Shown here one piece after another: positions 60,085 to 64,000 of a DNA stretch of 64,000 nt. Source of the DNA: C7867-006 sp964453075 (lineage in GTDB: Bacteria; Patescibacteriota; Minisyncoccia; Phycocordibacterales; DATDWN01). The translations under genes were made by a program, and so were the position numbers. Numbering within the stretch: the stretch's first letter is position 1; each line of letters begins with the position of its first letter. The notes under the pieces were generated by a model. It made no database searches. It worked only from the letters and a program-made list of their open reading frames with translations, and was not told the DNA's origin. Location: contig CAYVNM010000004.1 in assembly GCA_964453075.1 (NCBI GenBank), positions 1 through 64,000 on the forward strand, written 5' to 3'.

Positions 60085-60735
60085 ATGACTCGTCGTTTCG
60101 TGCTCGTTTTCTGCTTCGTTATCTCGTTTCTCGCCATGACTTACCTGGCCACGGCACAGGAGGGCTACAAGCTGTCGTCTGTGACCTTGTCCGCAGGTGA
60201 AGACCCGATTTCGTCGGGGCTGACCAGCATCGCAGACTTCAAGAACGAGAAGGAGACCCTCATTCAGGTTGCGTTCCAACAGGAGCAAGCCTGGGTCCTG
60301 TGGGGAACGAAGTTCAACTGGGGCAAGGTCGAGGGGACCGTCGCCGGTTCCGCCGGGCATTTCCAGGGGTCACCCTGGGTGGGTCCTTACCTCAACCTCA
60401 ACCTACCGATTGGCAAGATCGGAGGTCAGCAGGTTTCGGTCGGCACACTTCAGTGGCCGTGCGTATTCTTCGGTGTCGAGCCGAGAAACTGGCGTTCCGG
60501 GACCAATCCGGAGAAGTTGTGGATTGGCTACCTAGCCAGCTTCAACGCAAACGTTGGTCGGGTAGGGTTCACCTACACTCGACTCGACTTTCTCGACGAT
60601 CCCATCAACCACGTTCCTGGGGTGTCTTACACCCAAGAGCTGAACAAAAACTTCAAGGTTTCTGGAAGCGTTTCCCGGAACCAGAACGCCAAGCAGTTCA
60701 TGTACTACATCGGACTGACCTGGCAGAAAGAGTGA
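60085..60735 (+). CDS. Secreted beta-rich protein (cassette C11)
   Basis: 216 residues. The signal peptide (TRRFVLVFCFVISFLAMTYLATAQ, cleavage after ATAQ near 25, given here as two parts: hydrophobic core and AxA-type site) is followed by a mature part rich in alternating hydrophobic and polar residues, Gly and Trp (VGPYLNLNLPIG, VGRVGFTYTRLDF, MYYIGLTWQKE). It looks like a small beta-barrel or periplasmic lipocalin-like protein, which would be odd in a cell without an outer membrane. No family recognised. AGGGGTG supports the start. Confidence 0.65.
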   Translation: MTRRFVLVFCFVISFLAMTYLATAQEGYKLSSVTLSAGEDPISSGLTSIADFKNEKETLIQVAFQQEQAWVLWGTKFNWGKVEGTVAGSAGHFQGSPWVGPYLNLNLPIGKIGGQQVSVGTLQWPCVFFGVEPRNWRSGTNPEKLWIGYLASFNANVGRVGFTYTRLDFLDDPINHVPGVSYTQELNKNFKVSGSVSRNQNAKQFMYYIGLTWQKE

Positions 60736-60744
60736 ATACGCGCA

Positions 60745-60794
60745 TCTCGTGTAGGCAGGGCCCAAAAGAGGGCTCTGCCGGCACGGGATTTTTT
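60745..60794 (+). terminator. Terminator of cassette C11
   Basis: CTCGTG...CACGGG outer pair with GGCAGGGCCC, AAAAGA, GGGCTCTGCC inside, then TTTTTT. Same plan as the C12 terminator. Confidence 0.9.
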
Positions 60795-60809
60795 AATACA
60801 AAATATGAC

Positions 60810-60838
60810 TTTACAAATATATTTATATGTGATATAAT
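60810..60838 (+). promoter_or_regulatory. Promoter of cassette C12
   Basis: TTTACA (60810-60815), 17-bp spacer, TATAAT (60833-60838), followed closely by GGGAGGCAGG. Confidence 0.7.
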
Positions 60839-60861
60839 ACAAAAAGATTAGGGAGGCAGGT

Positions 60862-61059
60862 ATGCCCAAGAAGACCCGAAATGTCTCTGATCAAAGGCTC
60901 GAGTGTCCGCACTGTGGCGGACACGTGGAGTTTAAGAAGATCGTGCGTTACTTCGCCTGCTCCCATTGTCACGCCAAGCTGTGGGGCAGTGGAGAAGAGA
61001 ATAAGGTTCCAACCCCCGTGAGGGAGTGGCAACCGTTCAGAAGGAAGACGGAAGAGTAG
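60862..61059 (+). CDS. Zinc-ribbon mini-protein (cassette C12)
   Basis: 65 residues. LECPHCGGHVEFKKIVRYFACSHC is a classic two-CxxC zinc ribbon (Cys at about 14, 17, 34, 37; motif quoted in part). The basic N-terminus and tail (REWQPFRRKTEE) suggest nucleic-acid or ribosome contact, which is inference. GGGAGG 6-9 nt upstream. Lies directly behind cassette C11, the only tandem pair in the window. Confidence 0.7.
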   Translation: MPKKTRNVSDQRLECPHCGGHVEFKKIVRYFACSHCHAKLWGSGEENKVPTPVREWQPFRRKTEE

Positions 61060-61110
61060 TCTCGCATCAGGCGGAGCCCAATATGGGTTCCGCCGGTGCG
61101 GGACTTTTTT
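61060..61110 (+). terminator. Terminator of cassette C12
   Basis: CTCGCATCAGGCGGAGCCC, AATAT, GGGTTCCGCCGGTGCGGG then TTTTTT; begins at the stop codon. Confidence 0.92.
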
Positions 61111-61149
61111 GTGTTTAGAGCGAAGATAAATCTATGTTATTCTATAGGC

Positions 61150-64000
61150 ATGATAGGAGATAAAGTTTTTGAAGAGAAGTACAAAAATTTAAATAAAGAA
61201 CAGAAAAAGGCCGTTGATACTATTGATGGTCCAGTTTTGGTAGTGGCTGGTCCTGGGACTGGTAAAACAACTATTTTAACTCTTCGTATAGCAGAAATAT
61301 TGAGAAGAACAGACACACCTGCTCATGGTATTTTGGCTATTACTTACACAGATGCAGGCGTGAAAGCTATGAGAGAAAAACTTCGTGAAATAATAGGGAA
61401 TCGTGCACACGAAGTGTACATACACACATTTCATAGTTTCGCTTCTTCTATGATGTCTGAGTACCCAGATCATTTTCTACGAATAGGTGATTTTAAACAA
61501 ATGAATGACGTAGATCAAGAATCGTTAGTTAGAAACATAATTTCCGATTCTTCTTTTTCTAGTCTTAGACCGGTGGCTCGTCCAGATACTTATATAATAT
61601 CTATCATAAAAACTATCTCTGATGCCAAGAAAGACGCTATGACTCCAGATATGGTTCGTGAATACGCCAAACAAGAAATAAAAAATATAAGGAACGATGA
61701 TTCCAATATATCTACGCGTGGAGTTACAAAAGGAAAATTAAAGGCTGATGCTTTGGAAAAAATAGAAAAACTAGAAAAAACTTTGTTATTTGCTGATGTT
61801 TATCAAAAATATGAAGAGGAAAAGAATAAGTTAAAGTTAAAAGACTACGATGATTTGATAATAGAATTGCTTGTTGCCTTGCGCACAGATGAATTGTTTT
61901 TACGCTTGATTCAAGAGAGATTTCTATATCTTCTTGTTGATGAGCATCAAGATACAAATGATTCCCAAAATTTTATTATAAGTTTGATTGCTGAATTTTT
62001 TGAAACACCAAATATATTTATAGTTGGCGATGAAAAACAAGCTATCTATAGGTTTCAAGGTGCATCGGTAGAAAATTTTTTAAAGTTACAAAAGAGGTGG
62101 CCTTCTATGAAGGTAATAAATTTAGACACAAACTATCGTTCACATCAGGGTATATTGGATGCAAGTTTTACCATGATAGAAAATAATTATTCTGAAGGTG
62201 AATATGTTGATCTTAGAATACAATTAAAATCTGGTAATAAGGGGGAAAGTAAACCTTTAGACATAGTTATGGGAGAAAATACACCAGCTATAGAACAATA
62301 TTTGATAGATAGTTTGAGAAATATAACAGAAACAGAGCCAAACGCATCAATTGCGATAATAACAAGAAGAAATAGAGAACTAGAAAGAATTATAAGACTT
62401 TTGGAGTCATCTGGGGTTCCGGTTTCTTCGGAAAGGAGTGTGGATATATTTCACCATCCATTAGGTGTAGCATTTTTTGATTTGATTGAGTATGTTCTGG
62501 ATCCCTCTAGGGTTGATTCTTTAGCAAAGACACTGATAGCTGGTATGTGGGGTGTATCATTTGAACAATCTGTTGAGATAATAAGAGCTTTAAAAGGAGG
62601 GGTTGTTAATGATGTAGGTCAAATATTGCCTGCTATATTAAAAATTAGAAAAAGAATGATTGTCGATGGATCAGTTGGTGGAATTATACACATAGCCGAA
62701 GAATCTGGTTTTGTTGGACTTGTATCTCAGGATCCTTCTTTTGTGCATGTTTGGAGAGGTATAGTAACTTTGGCAGAATCCATTGCACGTGATAGTGATA
62801 TAGAAAGCCCTGTTTTACTAATGGAGACTATGCTTAAATATAAACTTTCTGCAGAGTCAAAAACAGTTAAGGTTTCTGTGGGGGCTCCAGATTTTCCTAT
62901 TAAAGCAATGTCTGCTCACAAATCAAAAGGCTTAGAATTTGATTATGTATTTATTCCTTATGCTAATGAAGAAATGTGGGTTGATAGAATCCATGGGTCA
63001 TCATTTATTCTACCCAGAAAAAAAACAAATGATGGTGATATTAGAGATACAAGAAGGTTGTTCTATGTTGCTCTAACGAGAGCCAAGAAACATGCTGTGA
63101 TTTTGTATTCCATGGAAGAGTCAGATGGTAAAACTTTGACCCCTCTTCGTTTTATTAACGAGTTGCATAAGGATAACATAAAGGAAACCTACTTATTGAG
63201 AGGTAGTGTTTCTATCAGGAATATAAGTAAAGAAACAAATAAAAATAATAATACAGATGTTTTAATGTTGAGTGAAGCTAAAAAGGTTTTACTTGAGAGT
63301 GGTTTATCGGTAACTGCACTCAACCATTTTTTAGAATGTCCAAATAAATTTTTATACGAAAGTATTCTAAAGATGCCTCAGGCACCATCACTATCAGCGG
63401 AAAAAGGTAGTGCTATGCATGAAGCCATATCAAGAATATGGGCACAGAGAGAAAACGATCCGATCAAAGTAAAAAACATAATTATTTCTACTATAGAAGA
63501 ATATATAAATAAGTCTTTATTATCTTTAGGTGATAAGGATCGTTTAAAGAAAGAATTATCAGAAAACGCCTATCATGTAGCTATTGCCCTCCAAAATCAC
63601 TTTCTTTCAGCAGGGCAAGTGTCAACAGAGAGATGGTTTGAGGCTTTTTATGATACAAAATATGGGAGTGAAAGATTGTCAATACCAATACACGGGAAAC
63701 TTGATACTGTATTACAAAACAAGGATGAAATTTCAGTTTTTGATTATAAAACAAGACGTGGTATGTCCGTTTCTGCAATAAAAGGGGAAACTAAAAGTGA
63801 AAATGGTAGTTATTTTCGTCAGCTTGTTTTTTATAAAATGCTTTTACAAGATAATTCCCAATGGATAAGTAAGGACATAAACACTTCATTGGTTTTTGTT
63901 TCTCCAGACGAAAAGGGTAGATGTCCTATTGTTACCATAGATGTTGATGAAGAGCACATAAAGAATTTAAAAGAAGAGATAGATTCTTTGGTTCAAAGTG
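61150..64000 (+). CDS. UvrD/PcrA-type helicase with PD-(D/E)XK nuclease domain (partial)
   Basis: SF1A 3'-5' DNA helicase for repair, cut by the window end after about 950 codons. Walker A GPGTGKTTIL (about 33-42), LAITYTDAGVKAMREK, Walker B LVDEHQDTNDSQN (His where most have Tyr or Phe), GDEKQAIYRFQGA, NYRSH, MSAHKSKGLEFDYVF and RRLFYVALTRAKK. From about 720 a Cas4/AddB-like nuclease begins: SVTALNHFLECPNKFLY, GSAMHEA, GKLDTVL and VFDYKTRRG carry its acidic and Lys residues. TATTCT ends 6 nt before the ATG: leaderless. A likely RecBCD/AddAB substitute. Confidence 0.9.
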   Translation, partial: MIGDKVFEEKYKNLNKEQKKAVDTIDGPVLVVAGPGTGKTTILTLRIAEILRRTDTPAHGILAITYTDAGVKAMREKLREIIGNRAHEVYIHTFHSFASSMMSEYPDHFLRIGDFKQMNDVDQESLVRNIISDSSFSSLRPVARPDTYIISIIKTISDAKKDAMTPDMVREYAKQEIKNIRNDDSNISTRGVTKGKLKADALEKIEKLEKTLLFADVYQKYEEEKNKLKLKDYDDLIIELLVALRTDELFLRLIQERFLYLLVDEHQDTNDSQNFIISLIAEFFETPNIFIVGDEKQAIYRFQGASVENFLKLQKRWPSMKVINLDTNYRSHQGILDASFTMIENNYSEGEYVDLRIQLKSGNKGESKPLDIVMGENTPAIEQYLIDSLRNITETEPNASIAIITRRNRELERIIRLLESSGVPVSSERSVDIFHHPLGVAFFDLIEYVLDPSRVDSLAKTLIAGMWGVSFEQSVEIIRALKGGVVNDVGQILPAILKIRKRMIVDGSVGGIIHIAEESGFVGLVSQDPSFVHVWRGIVTLAESIARDSDIESPVLLMETMLKYKLSAESKTVKVSVGAPDFPIKAMSAHKSKGLEFDYVFIPYANEEMWVDRIHGSSFILPRKKTNDGDIRDTRRLFYVALTRAKKHAVILYSMEESDGKTLTPLRFINELHKDNIKETYLLRGSVSIRNISKETNKNNNTDVLMLSEAKKVLLESGLSVTALNHFLECPNKFLYESILKMPQAPSLSAEKGSAMHEAISRIWAQRENDPIKVKNIIISTIEEYINKSLLSLGDKDRLKKELSENAYHVAIALQNHFLSAGQVSTERWFEAFYDTKYGSERLSIPIHGKLDTVLQNKDEISVFDYKTRRGMSVSAIKGETKSENGSYFRQLVFYKMLLQDNSQWISKDINTSLVFVSPDEKGRCPIVTIDVDEEHIKNLKEEIDSLVQS

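Noticed and set aside
10931..61110. Integron gene cassettes with attC sites
   Set aside because: Cassettes are dispersed, in both orientations, each with its own promoter, and I see no R/L box pairs (RYYYAAC/GTTRRRY) or integrase in the window.
1..61110. Cassettes as contaminating contigs
   Set aside because: Boundaries are precise, lie only in intergenic spots, and neighbouring resident operons continue on both sides; only two N gaps exist and neither flanks a cassette directly on both sides.
1..64000. CRISPR array, insertion sequences or transposase genes
   Set aside because: No regularly spaced direct repeats and no transposase or integrase motif in any frame were found.
1..64000. UGA reassigned to glycine as in some CPR phyla
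   Set aside because: UGA acts as a stop at several gene ends here (for example the rpiB/epimerase and DUF1905/DUF167 ATGA overlaps), and prfA and the other genes have no internal UGA.

Overview
The window is a stretch of an AT-rich bacterial chromosome written in the standard code (TGA, TAG and TAA all act as stops). It holds many core genes: rpoB, rpoC, dnaG, rpoD, gyrB, dnaE, smc, rnc, rnr, prfA, rpsB, tsf, rpsP, trmD, thrS and a phenylalanyl-tRNA synthetase. Proteins are short for their families, bL31 and bL32 lack zinc cysteines, transketolase is split in two, the reductase is B12-dependent, and there is a large exported protein with peptidoglycan-binding repeats. My inference is a Patescibacteria (CPR) genome, most likely of the Parcubacteria/Paceibacteria type; no 16S rRNA is present to settle this.

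Layout. 1-6.2 kb: exported proteins (PEP-CTERM, cyclophilin, large surface protein, DUF192) and an RRM protein. 6.4-15 kb: ribonucleotide reductase and the non-oxidative pentose-phosphate/lower sugar module (rpiB, rpe-like, both transketolase halves, PfkB kinase, class II aldolase). 15-22 kb: bL25, a cell-wall lytic enzyme, bL31, RF1, S2, EF-Ts, tRNA-Thr. 22-34 kb: glycosyltransferase, a mitochondrial-type single-chain PheRS, gyrB, thrS, dnaE, rnhB. 34-49 kb: bL32, a NusB-Nudix fusion, RNase III, an SMC without a visible hinge, RNase R, S16, KhpA, TrmD, a Pif1 helicase, CapA, YbaK and a lexA operon with its own SOS box. 49-64 kb: rpoB-rpoC-dnaG-rpoD, then a UvrD helicase-nuclease cut by the window end.

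The most striking pattern is that twelve GC-rich, single-gene islands (called cassettes C1-C12 here) sit between the AT-rich core genes. Each has a Shine-Dalgarno start and a hairpin terminator, and eleven of the twelve have a clear -35/-10 promoter, almost always with a 17-bp spacer. The resident genes are built differently: many have only a -10 hexamer ending 6-7 nt before the start codon and no Shine-Dalgarno, so they should be leaderless. The cassettes look like phage 'morons' placed in a chromosome. Most of their proteins are unfamiliar small proteins: zinc ribbons, secreted proteins and a PEP-CTERM protein.

A second pattern is two families of 120-175-nt imperfect palindromes that start at the stop codons of core genes. 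Family A has six full copies and one vestige; family B has two copies, after prfA and dnaE. Their arms differ in sequence from copy to copy while internal motifs are conserved. Most lie next to a cassette. Two runs of 100 Ns mark scaffold gaps; the one in rpoD is flanked by an exact 55-bp duplication and is an assembly artefact.
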